From: Mucilaginibacter sp.
GTDB lineage: Bacteria > Bacteroidota > Bacteroidia > Sphingobacteriales > Sphingobacteriaceae
Assembly (NCBI GenBank): GCA_025934475.1
Contig: JAICXZ010000218.1
Coordinates: 1 to 6,049 of the forward strand
Direction of reading: 5' to 3'
DNA length: 6,049 nucleotides
Of the stretch, positions 1 to 5,481 are shown one piece after another (positions within the stretch are counted from its first letter, which is position 1; each line of letters starts with the position of its first letter). Both the position numbers and the translations under genes were made by a program. The notes under the pieces were generated by a model, which was not told the origin of the DNA, searched no databases, and saw only the letters and a program-made list of their open reading frames with translations.

Positions 1-518
1 ATGATATCGAGACCGCCCAGCTCGTCAAGGGCTTTGTGCACTAAGTGCTTACAAAATTCTTCCTGCCGCAAATCGCCCGGTATGGCTATCGCCTTCCGCC
101 CTTCCTTTTTGATCAACGCGATAACCTGTTGCGCGTCGGGTTCTTCGCTTGGATAGTAAACTATTGCGACGTCTGCACCTTCGCGTGCATACGCAATTGC
201 GGCTGCACGGCCCATACCCGAATCTCCGCCGGTAATTAGTGCCTTTCGCCCAATTAACCTTCCTGAACCCTTGTAGGTTGTCTCTCCGCAATCCGGAACG
301 GGATCCATTTTGCTTTGCAAACCCGGCCAGGGTTGAGGCTGGCTTTTAAACGGTGGTTTTTCATACAGTTTGGTAGGGTCACTGATCGCAGCACCCGATA
401 CGCGCCTGGTGGTGGCCGGGTCGCTCATAGCCAGCGCCGGCGAAACCGCTGCAGCAGCGAGAGCGGTTCCCAAGCCGGCAACTACTTGCCGCCGGCTTAT
501 TTTACTTTCATCTTTCAT
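1..518 (-). CDS. YghA-like short-chain dehydrogenase with Tat signal (3' end outside window)
   Basis: NAD(P)-dependent short-chain dehydrogenase/reductase (SDR); E. coli YghA, which it resembles, is regarded as an NADP-dependent aldehyde reductase. The first 172 codons are present, with no stop, and the frame runs off the left edge; a full family member would need roughly 170 more residues. Seen: the TGxxxGxG cofactor loop TGGDSGMG at about residues 96-103, preceded by the YghA-type lead-in (DPVPDCGE, then GSGRL) at about 72-88, and the [11 protein letters not shown] helix/strand at about 110-119. Residues 1-30 form a twin-arginine signal: SRRQVV with R9-R10, then an Ala-rich hydrophobic stretch ending in an A-L-A cleavage-like site near residue 30. 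This predicts folded export across the inner membrane, whereas E. coli YghA lacks such a leader. It starts 11 bases after the DUF6496 gene and is the last gene of the minus-strand operon visible here. The exact substrate is unknown. Confidence 0.9.
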   Translation of the reverse strand, partial: MKDESKISRRQVVAGLGTALAAAAVSPALAMSDPATTRRVSGAAISDPTKLYEKPPFKSQPQPWPGLQSKMDPVPDCGETTYKGSGRLIGRKALITGGDSGMGRAAAIAYAREGADVAIVYYPSEEPDAQQVIALIKKEGRKAIAIPGDLRQEEFCKHLVHKALDELGGLDI

Positions 519-529
519 AGGTGTATTGT

Positions 530-706
530 CTAAGATTTCTTTTTGGGTGCTTTAGCGCCCTCCTTACGTGCTTCTGATAAACCTATCGCGATAGCCTGTT
601 TTCGGGACGTTACTTTCTTTCCGCTGCCGCTTTTCAACGTTCCTTCTTTTTCTTCGTGCAAGGCTTTATGAACTTTTTCATTCGCCTTTGGTGAGTTCTT
701 TGCCAT
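530..706 (-). CDS. DUF6496 family small basic protein (58 aa)
   Basis: Small complete gene of 58 residues, ATG start and TAG stop. The sequence [19 protein letters not shown], then a [12 protein letters not shown] segment, then [17 protein letters not shown] and a Lys-rich tail, matches what I know of DUF6496: a [11 protein letters not shown] core followed by an AIAxxLSEAR helix. The function of the family is unknown. The high Lys content (residues 30-31 and 55-57, among others) would allow nucleic-acid binding, but that is inference. It lies 18 bases downstream of the unknown 220-residue gene and 11 bases upstream of the YghA-like dehydrogenase, all on the same strand, so co-transcription is likely. 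No good Shine-Dalgarno precedes it. DUF6496 genes often sit in stress-related gene sets, which fits a dehydrogenase neighbour. Confidence 0.85.
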   Translation of the reverse strand: MAKNSPKANEKVHKALHEEKEGTLKSGSGKKVTSRKQAIAIGLSEARKEGAKAPKKKS

Positions 707-724
707 AATTGTCTGCTTTAATTG

Positions 725-1387
725 TTATTCATAGTATAAAAATATCTCATTGCCTATAGCGTCAACTAATTCTTGCTCCACGCGGTCCATTTTCCAGCCG
801 CTCTTAGCACAGCGTATAATGCCGAGGTCCTCGTCGTTTAGGGAAACATCTGCTTCGTAGCATATATCTCCGGAACAGGCTTCGGAAATCGGTACCGCTT
901 CGCCGGTGTAGTTTTTACCATCGCATTCAAATTCCAGGTGAATAGGTTCTTTCTCCAATTGGTCGGCCAGCTCACGCAAATAGCCTATCAGGTGTTTGCG
1001 CTGAGTAGGGGCGGTCGCGCTCCATTTTCCTTTATCGGCACGTTTATGTGCCAGCTTGAATTTCAGCCCGCTCATTTCTGTCGAATAATCGTTAGCGTTT
1101 AGCTTCTTCACATGTTGGTGCGATACAATATACCATTGATACTCAGTGCCAACTGGTACTCCTGAATTTTCAGGTGCGTGCCCTACACGGCGTTTGGTTA
1201 CCGCATAAGAAATTTCCCAAAGATCAGGTGTGATCTTGGTTTCCTTCCAGTCGCCTTCGTCGTAATGCCAGTGATGGCTCCGGCCTATCTGCATACCAGT
1301 ATACTGTGTTCCACCAAATTTTTTATACCGGTTATAGCTGGCTGACAGATTTTTTTTTGCTGTTGCTTTTTTGGTTTTAGCTTCCAT
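725..1387 (-). CDS. conserved hypothetical protein, 220 aa, two-part architecture
   Basis: I cannot assign a function. The preferred start is the ATG at 1387, whose A is the last base of the preceding cupin's TAA stop (TAATG), typical of coupled translation; an upstream in-frame TTG at 1396 would add three residues and overlap more. There is no signal peptide or membrane segment, so it is probably cytoplasmic. Residues 1-23 are Lys/Ala-rich and probably disordered. Residues about 24-140 form one region rich in aromatic and charged residues (GRSHHWHYDEGDW, PDLWEISYAVTKRR, then HKRADKGKWSATAPTQRKHL). Residues about 148-220 look like a second unit with alternating beta-type sequence (LEFECDGKNY, then LNDEDLGIIRC, GWKMDR) ending in a short helix QELVDAIGNEI. 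Cysteines C155, C171, C176 and C193 all fall in this second part. Operon position between the cupin and DUF6496 suggests a joint role with them. Confidence 0.8.
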   Translation of the reverse strand: MEAKTKKATAKKNLSASYNRYKKFGGTQYTGMQIGRSHHWHYDEGDWKETKITPDLWEISYAVTKRRVGHAPENSGVPVGTEYQWYIVSHQHVKKLNANDYSTEMSGLKFKLAHKRADKGKWSATAPTQRKHLIGYLRELADQLEKEPIHLEFECDGKNYTGEAVPISEACSGDICYEADVSLNDEDLGIIRCAKSGWKMDRVEQELVDAIGNEIFLYYE

Positions 1388-1896
1388 TATTTCCAAAGTT
1401 TAAGGAGTCCATTTGTTAAGCCTATTGGATCGCGGGAGGGAATAGGAACGCGGCTGATATTTTCATCAGTCGCTGATCTTTCCCCCGCTTTGCCGTAATT
1501 CATATCATAAGCATGGCCATGCGGATAAGCACCGACTACACCCACTGCATTTTCACGACCAAGGTTTTTGTGAGCGACGCCGGCCGGAATAATCAATACG
1601 TCACCTTTTTGTACAAAGATCTTTTGGCCAGACGGCCCGCCCAGCAGCAAAGTCGTTTGGCCCTTATAAATACCAAGCACTTCGTGTGTTATGCTATGAT
1701 AGTGGTGGTACTCAAAAATGCCAGCATCCCAACTGTTGGACCATCCGTTATTTTTAAAAAGCTGTTTTAAATTTGTTGCCGGAAATAAAAAGGGAATATC
1801 GAGCACATGCTTATATAATAACGCCGGAAGACTACTGTTTGGAAAAACTCCGTCGTCCTGTAAAGTGAATTGTTCGATAGCAGCTTCTGTTTCCAT
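1387..1896 (-). CDS. YjlB-type cupin domain protein (169 aa)
   Basis: Single-domain cupin resembling B. subtilis YjlB (COG4297), a family of unknown reaction. Seen: FPNSSLPALLYKH near the N terminus (residues 18-30), NNGWSNSWDAGIF (49-61), then the metal-binding cupin motif 1 region YHHYHSITHEVLGIYKG (63-79), with H65, H67, H71 and E72 as candidate ligands, LLLGGPSG (83-90), and motif 2 region KGDVLIIPAGVAHKNLG (97-113) with H109. A further His-rich turn GAYPHGHAYDM follows at 122-132. The length is normal and the sequence complete, so the gene looks functional. Start at 1896 is supported by family N-terminal context and by AAGGA six bases upstream. The upstream DNA is a decayed dehydrogenase gene, so the cupin uses a leader derived from it. 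The stop overlaps the next gene's ATG. Small-molecule binding, such as sugars or acids, is possible but unproven. Confidence 0.9.
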   Translation of the reverse strand: METEAAIEQFTLQDDGVFPNSSLPALLYKHVLDIPFLFPATNLKQLFKNNGWSNSWDAGIFEYHHYHSITHEVLGIYKGQTTLLLGGPSGQKIFVQKGDVLIIPAGVAHKNLGRENAVGVVGAYPHGHAYDMNYGKAGERSATDENISRVPIPSRDPIGLTNGLLKLWK

Positions 1897-2036
1897 AGTT
1901 TTTCCTTATTATGGCGGGCCACCAAGATCAGGTGTTAGCCATCTTTTGCAAAGAGTTTTGCCAACTCCAAACCGATGCCGCTTGAACCCCCAGTTATCAG
2001 CGCTGTTTTTTGATTATTTTCCGTGGTATACTTTAT
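1896..2036 (-). pseudogene. 5' remnant of a short-chain dehydrogenase (SDR), with in-frame TAA
   Basis: In the minus frame this stretch reads KYTTENNQKTALITGG, then SSGIGLELAKLFAKDG, a TAA stop at 1935-1937, and then HLILVARHNKEKL. This is the unmistakable N terminus of a classical SDR (DltE/COG0300-like): first beta strand, TGxxxGxG cofactor loop, first helix, and second strand LILVAR. The stop stands where relatives usually have Tyr or Asn (DGY-LVLVAR), consistent with a TAT/TAC to TAA change. No ATG is present at the expected start; an ATA at 2034-2036 stands there, possibly a mutated ATG. Homology ends at the cupin ATG, so roughly 200 residues that a normal SDR would have, including the Ser-Tyr-Lys active site, are absent. 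A nonsense mutation plus a large deletion makes this a fossil. It also fills the space between the lyase and the cupin. Confidence 0.8.
1903..1907 (-). promoter_or_regulatory. Shine-Dalgarno-like site of the cupin gene
   Basis: The minus strand reads AAGGA here, six bases before the cupin ATG at 1896, good spacing for ribosome binding and better than the other starts in this window, most of which have no clear Shine-Dalgarno. The same bases encode the K-E of a degraded dehydrogenase reading frame, so the site appears to be borrowed from a former coding sequence. Confidence 0.5.
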
Positions 2037-2051
2037 TTGATGTATACTTTA
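2026..2051. repeat. short direct repeat, 10 bp, 16-bp period
   Basis: GTATACTTTA occurs at 2026-2035 and again at 2042-2051, with one more matching base after each copy. Each copy contains the palindrome GTATAC. The second copy covers the stop codon of the lyase gene, and the first lies in the start region of the dehydrogenase remnant. It could be a replication-slippage duplication or a deletion scar; a protein-binding site is less likely at a gene end. Confidence 0.45.
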
Positions 2052-2936
2052 TAAACCTTTACCTTCAATCTCTTCTTCTACCTTAGCCCAATAATTGAGA
2101 TCAACTACTTTCATAAACTCTTTCATATTCACCGCATTTTGGGCGTTGATGCGTTTTCCTTCTTTTAAATTTTCTAAAGCTTTTTGGATGGTACGCACAA
2201 CCTGAAAGATTACTGTAGTTGGATACAAGATCATCGTATAGCCCATCTTGTCAAGGCTTTTAGGAGAAACCCAGGGCGTTTTGCCGCCTTCTTCCAAAAT
2301 GCTCGTAGCTAATGGAATACCATTAAAGGCTTTACCTATTTTTTCCAGGTCGTCTATTGTTTTTGGACCTTCAAGGTAAACGCCGTCAGCTCCTGCATCG
2401 AGATATTTCTTAGCGCGTTCAATAGCGTTATCAACTCCTTCGGGATCAATCGCATCCGTTCGGGCCAGGAGGAAGAAGTCATTGCTTTCACGCGCTCTTA
2501 CAGCAGCTTTTATCTTTTGGACCATAACCCCGGTTTCCACAACCTTTTTGTCATCCATGTGCCCGCATTTTTTTGGCGGTTTCTGGTCTTCCATAAACAT
2601 GGCGGAAGCGCCGAGGCGGATATACTCCTGAACCGTTCGGGTAACATTTTTGACGTCTCCGTAACCATCATCTATGTCTAGTAACACAGGCAACTCCGAA
2701 GCCGACATGATCCAGTCGGCAGAAAATTTCTTTTCGCCGAATTTTTCGAGATCAACATCAGGGATGGCATGCGTAGCGCCGGATAAGGCATAGCCACCGA
2801 TCTGGTATGCGTCGAAGCCTGCCAATTCGATCAGACGGGCGGTCAGCGCATCGTGGGCAACCGGCAATTGGACCGGTTTATCGGCCGAAGCCAGCATTGC
2901 CTTCCAGGTTTTCCGTTTGGTGGTCGTGTGTTTCAT
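2049..2936 (-). CDS. isocitrate lyase/PEP mutase superfamily enzyme (295 aa)
   Basis: Cytoplasmic C-C (or P-C) bond lyase of the phosphoenolpyruvate mutase/isocitrate lyase TIM-barrel superfamily, similar in size to 2-methylisocitrate lyase PrpB. Seen: VAHDALTARLIELAGFDAYQIGG at about 26-48; Mg-binding acidic patch LLDIDDGYGD at 85-94 (D87, D89, D90); FMEDQ at 114-118 with E116; the catalytic loop KKCGH at 122-126 with C124 as the expected general acid/base; LARTDA at 157-162; and LYPTT at 237-241. The C124 loop indicates a lyase rather than a phosphonomutase. PrpB's substrate-site YLSGG is replaced by YQIGG and no prpC or prpD is near, so substrate (2-methylisocitrate, dimethylmalate, oxaloacetate) is open. 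The ATG overlaps the TGA of an alcohol dehydrogenase remnant (ATGA), suggesting it was once translationally coupled to that gene. Confidence 0.88.
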   Translation of the reverse strand: MKHTTTKRKTWKAMLASADKPVQLPVAHDALTARLIELAGFDAYQIGGYALSGATHAIPDVDLEKFGEKKFSADWIMSASELPVLLDIDDGYGDVKNVTRTVQEYIRLGASAMFMEDQKPPKKCGHMDDKKVVETGVMVQKIKAAVRARESNDFFLLARTDAIDPEGVDNAIERAKKYLDAGADGVYLEGPKTIDDLEKIGKAFNGIPLATSILEEGGKTPWVSPKSLDKMGYTMILYPTTVIFQVVRTIQKALENLKEGKRINAQNAVNMKEFMKVVDLNYWAKVEEEIEGKGL

Positions 2937-3040
2937 TGCTCCCCGGGTTTAAGCACCACCTTCACACAGTGCTCCTCTTTTTCATCGAAAATTTTATATC
3001 CGCGGGTAATCTCCCCTGGTTTATGGAAACGGCTACCTTC
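2933..3040 (-). pseudogene. 3' remnant of a zinc-dependent alcohol dehydrogenase
   Basis: Upstream of the lyase an open minus frame ends in RGYKIFDEKEEHCVKVVLKP followed by GEQ and TGA at 2933-2935. GYKIF-x-x-K-x-x-x-C-x-KVVLKP is the hallmark C terminus of medium-chain zinc alcohol dehydrogenases. Only the last 22-25 residues (about 2933-3010) align with confidence. The preceding EGSRFHKPGEIT may be scrambled or internally deleted family sequence (relatives have GEI, then about 15 residues, before GYKIF). The frame meets a TAG at 3059-3061, and no Zn ligands or Rossmann fold are present, so about 350 residues are missing. Its stop overlaps the lyase ATG as ATGA. I am fairly sure of the family and certain that it is not a whole gene. 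Confidence 0.65.
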
Positions 3041-3061
3041 ATAGATGTAAAAGATTAACTA

Positions 3062-3297
3062 TTTTTTAATTTTATTACTTAGATATTTAAATTTTTAACA
3101 CATGTATTTCCGACTGGTTTTAACTATCTGAAAATTTACATCGGCTCATTTCAACACTTTAGAAAAAACTATCAATGATTTCAATTGTGCCTTTTTCCTG
3201 CATTTTTTTCTGAATAGATAATTAATTTGCAAGGTGGGGCTTCATGAGGTGAGATCACAACAAACAATTCTGTGTAGCAACTGTAATAATAGCCGGC
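3062..3297. other. A+T-rich divergent intergenic region
   Basis: The 236 bases between the left minus-strand operon and the plus-strand FAD oxidoreductase hold no credible reading frame. Promoters for both directions are expected here. The best plus-strand resemblance to the Bacteroidota -7 element (TAnnTTTG) is TTAATTTG at 3222-3229, one mismatch, 68 bases before the ATG, but no TTG stands at the proper distance upstream. On the minus strand TAAATTTT near 3131-3138 is also one mismatch off, with a TTG only 13 bases away instead of about 19-21. Neither is convincing. No terminator hairpin or RNA-like fold was recognised. Confidence 0.4.
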
Positions 3298-4500
3298 ATG
3301 AATCTTTATGAACAATTACCCTATTGGCTTATCAGAGACGGGATTGTATCATCTTATCCATCTTTGCATGCTGACGTTAAGGCTGACGTAGCCATAATTG
3401 GTGCCGGAGTAAGTGCAGCACTCACTGCATGGCATTTACGTGCCTCGGGGCGAAGTATTGTTGTTTTGGACAGAAGACATGTCGGTATGGGTAGCACGGC
3501 CGCCAGCACCGCATTTTTGCAGTATGAGATCGACACGCCACTTACGAAACTTAGTAAGATGGTCGGCGAAAAGAACGCTGTTGATAGCTATCGTTTATGT
3601 CGCCAGGCGATCTATGATATTGAAGATATTTGTAAAAAATTTAAGCCGGCTTTTGAATTCAGTATTGTACCCAGTCTTCAGCATGCGAGTTACAGAACTC
3701 ATGTGGGCCAACTAAGAGAAGAATATGCATTAAGAAAAAAGCACAGCTTTAACGTGGAATGGCTTGAAAGCGATGACTTAGCTCAAAAGTTTAGGCTCGA
3801 TGCCCCGGCAGGTATACTCAGTGCCGATGGCGGCCAGCTGGATGCCTATTTGTTTACGCATGCTTTATTCCGGGATTTCTTAAAGCATGGTCATGTCGTC
3901 TATAACAACACCGCAATTAACCATATCCGGCATAACAAGGATGGCATCAGGCTGGTCAGTTCCAATGGCGCAGAAGTTCAGGCAAAAAAAATAGTCATCG
4001 CGTGCGGATACGAAAGCTTAAAATATTTACCGATAAAAATTGCGGAGGTACAGACAACCTATGCACTGGTTTCAGAGGCCTTACCAAATGAGTATTTCTG
4101 GCATGGTAACAGTTTAATATGGGAAACCGCATCGCCCTATACCTATTTTCGGGTCGTGAGTGAAAACCGAATTTTGATAGGAGGCAGGGATGACCCTTAC
4201 CATAGGCCACATATTTCGCCCTCAACTATTGATAAGAAGTCTAAAATGTTGGTTAATGCATTTCATAAAAGGATGCCTCACATTCCACTGAAGCCAGATT
4301 TTAGCTGGGCCGGTGCCTTTGCTGTAACGTCAGACGGGCTTCCATACATCGGTGGGATAAAGCAAATACCCAATACTTATTTTGCGCTGGGTTTTGGTGG
4401 CAACGGTATTACCTTTAGCGTGATCGCGGCTCAAATCCTTAAGGATATGATACTTGGTAAAAGCAATATCCATGCTCATCTTTTCGATTTCAGCCGGTAA
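3298..4500 (+). CDS. FAD-dependent oxidoreductase, DAO family (400 aa)
   Basis: Flavoprotein of the D-amino-acid oxidase/glycine oxidase fold, predicted to oxidise a C-N or similar bond of a small substrate that cannot be named from sequence. Seen: N-terminal dinucleotide-binding motif VAIIGAGVSAALTAWHL at 31-47 (GxGxxA form), acidic end of the second strand VVLDRR at 55-60 with D58 for the FAD ribose, the flavin-contact segment GMGSTAASTAFLQYEIDTPL at 63-82, and the C-terminal FAD-closing segment SDGLPYIGG, then FALGFGGNGITFSVIAAQIL at 362-381. Length is normal and both termini look complete. There is no signal peptide, so it is cytoplasmic or loosely membrane-associated. The ATG at 3298 is the first in frame and leaves about 30 residues before the FAD motif, usual for these Bacteroidota proteins; its Shine-Dalgarno is poor. 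The last 11 bases overlap the convergent DUF72 gene. Confidence 0.9.
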   Translation: MNLYEQLPYWLIRDGIVSSYPSLHADVKADVAIIGAGVSAALTAWHLRASGRSIVVLDRRHVGMGSTAASTAFLQYEIDTPLTKLSKMVGEKNAVDSYRLCRQAIYDIEDICKKFKPAFEFSIVPSLQHASYRTHVGQLREEYALRKKHSFNVEWLESDDLAQKFRLDAPAGILSADGGQLDAYLFTHALFRDFLKHGHVVYNNTAINHIRHNKDGIRLVSSNGAEVQAKKIVIACGYESLKYLPIKIAEVQTTYALVSEALPNEYFWHGNSLIWETASPYTYFRVVSENRILIGGRDDPYHRPHISPSTIDKKSKMLVNAFHKRMPHIPLKPDFSWAGAFAVTSDGLPYIGGIKQIPNTYFALGFGGNGITFSVIAAQILKDMILGKSNIHAHLFDFSR

Positions 4501-5239
4501 GCGTCGCGCTACGCCTGACTCCGACGTAACGGTTTATTGTCTCTAAATTTTGGACCACTGCGCCAAGTGTATTATTAAAATAGCAGTACCCTGTTTTCTC
4601 CTCATTCAACCATTCACCGATATATTCAGCATACTCATGCATTATGGCATCCTCGTAACTTCCGCGATAAACGTTTTCAGGACCGTGAAACCTGAGGCAA
4701 ACAAAATGGTTCGAGATTAGCTCAAATGGTGCGCGAGATTTTGGCATATCGTGAATAACCATTGCAGCATTGTAAGTGTTTAGTAAGGGAAATATATTAT
4801 CCTGGTACCACCCCGCGTGACGAAATTCTACTGCTGTGCCCCAGCCGGAATTGCTGGTTGCTATTAATAGCAATTCAAGTTGTGCTGCGTCGGCGTAAAA
4901 TTTTGGCGGAAATTGTATCAGCAGGCACCCACGTTTGTTTGATGCATTAACATGGGATAAGAATCCATGAATAGGATTGATATCTAATGCTTGCCTTTGT
5001 CCGTGGGTTACATGTTTTATCAACTTATAAGAAAAACGAAAATCATCTGAAACTTCTGAATCCCATTTGGCAACTGTTCGGGCCAATGGAACTTTATAAA
5101 AACTGGCATTGATCTCGACGGAATTAAAAAGGTGAGCATAGTAGGCCAGCCTTGTTTTATGTAGAAATTCTTTAGGAAAAAAACTTTTATTTTTTACTGG
5201 CAAGACCATATTGCTTGTTCCCGAAAAGAAGCGTTTCAT
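4490..5239 (-). CDS. DUF72 (YecE-like) family protein (249 aa)
   Basis: Member of the DUF72/COG1801 family (E. coli YecE), a TIM-barrel-like fold with unproven function. Seen: FNSVEINASFYKVPLARTVAKW at 38-59; DDFRFSYKLIKHVTH at 65-79; LLIQFPPKF at 106-114; VEFRHAGWY at 137-145; CLRFHGPE at 181-188; and YCYFNNTLGA at 218-227. These are the family's hallmark blocks in normal order, and the length is typical, so it appears intact. The start is placed at the ATG at 5239, which gives MKRFFSGTS, matching the family's first strand; an in-frame TTG two codons upstream (5245) is less likely. The TGA lies inside the 3' end of the FAD oxidoreductase gene on the other strand. It is divergent from the small-gene pair to its right, with only 53 bases between them. 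Confidence 0.93.
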   Translation of the reverse strand: MKRFFSGTSNMVLPVKNKSFFPKEFLHKTRLAYYAHLFNSVEINASFYKVPLARTVAKWDSEVSDDFRFSYKLIKHVTHGQRQALDINPIHGFLSHVNASNKRGCLLIQFPPKFYADAAQLELLLIATSNSGWGTAVEFRHAGWYQDNIFPLLNTYNAAMVIHDMPKSRAPFELISNHFVCLRFHGPENVYRGSYEDAIMHEYAEYIGEWLNEEKTGYCYFNNTLGAVVQNLETINRYVGVRRSATLTG

Positions 5240-5292
5240 AGTCAAATAAACTTTTTAAGTTAACAAATGTTCTTCCTTTAAAACATACAGCT
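5240..5292. promoter_or_regulatory. short divergent promoter region with small palindrome
   Basis: Fifty-three A+T-rich bases separate the divergent DUF72 gene and the small YdaT-like gene, so at least one promoter, and probably both, must lie here or extend into the flanking genes. An inverted repeat AACTT-TTT-AAGTT sits at 5249-5261, just upstream of the DUF72 start, and could be an operator. No good TAnnTTTG element was found on either strand. Confidence 0.3.
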
Positions 5293-5478
5293 ATGCCATG
5301 GTATGACGGCGATTATCCGCCCTCCTATAAAAATCAACCAAAAAAAATTCGCGGTAAAGCGACCGAGATCGCCAATGAAGTGTTGAAATTAACAGGTAAC
5401 GAAGGCGAAGCTATCGCAACCGGATTGAAACAAGCCCGCGCGCATTTTGCAAAAGAAGCTAAAAAGAATAAATCCTGA
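5293..5478 (+). CDS. YdaT-like small protein (61 aa)
   Basis: Small soluble protein of unknown function. The start MPWYDGDYPPSYKNQPKKIR, then KATEIANEVL, and the later NEGEAIATGLKQAR resemble the N-terminal unit of B. subtilis YdaT-type proteins (MPW, then YP-S-KN, R-KA-IAN, EG-AIA), and more loosely ChaB. This is motif resemblance only. The predicted structure is two helices joined by a Gly-containing turn (about 17-33 and 36-55), with a Lys-rich tail. It ends in TGA and the KTSC gene follows after three bases, so the two form a pair on one transcript. The motif AIAxGLxxAR (residues 40-49) is also present in the DUF6496 protein of this window. The first ATG after the spacer is used and starts the conserved MPW, which fixes the start. 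Confidence 0.8.
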   Translation: MPWYDGDYPPSYKNQPKKIRGKATEIANEVLKLTGNEGEAIATGLKQARAHFAKEAKKNKS

Positions 5479-5481
5479 ATT

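Noticed and set aside
49..291. 80-codon minus-strand open frame
   Set aside because: Shifted frame of the real dehydrogenase, Arg/Cys-rich and without motifs.
315..555. Two overlapping plus-strand open frames of 61-72 codons
   Set aside because: Antisense to the Tat leader and N terminus of the YghA-like dehydrogenase; no family features.
1935..1937. TAA in the SDR frame as recoding or a programmed event
   Set aside because: The rest of the SDR after residue ~40 is missing, so readthrough would give no functional enzyme.
1718..2086. 122-codon plus-strand open frame
   Set aside because: It lies antisense to the cupin start, the SDR remnant and the lyase end, and has no recognisable protein motif; the minus-strand reading explains the DNA.
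2980..3044. Minus-strand ATG (MKVAVSINQG) reading to a TGA in the lyase leader
   Set aside because: A very short frame overlapping the alcohol dehydrogenase remnant in another phase; only the remnant frame shows family similarity.
2807..3058. Plus-strand open frames of 63-83 codons over the lyase start
   Set aside because: Antisense to the lyase N terminus and the alcohol dehydrogenase remnant, whose family motifs are on the minus strand.
3062..3297. Riboswitch or small RNA in the divergent spacer
   Set aside because: No paired structure of useful length or known motif could be picked out by eye in this A+T-rich DNA.
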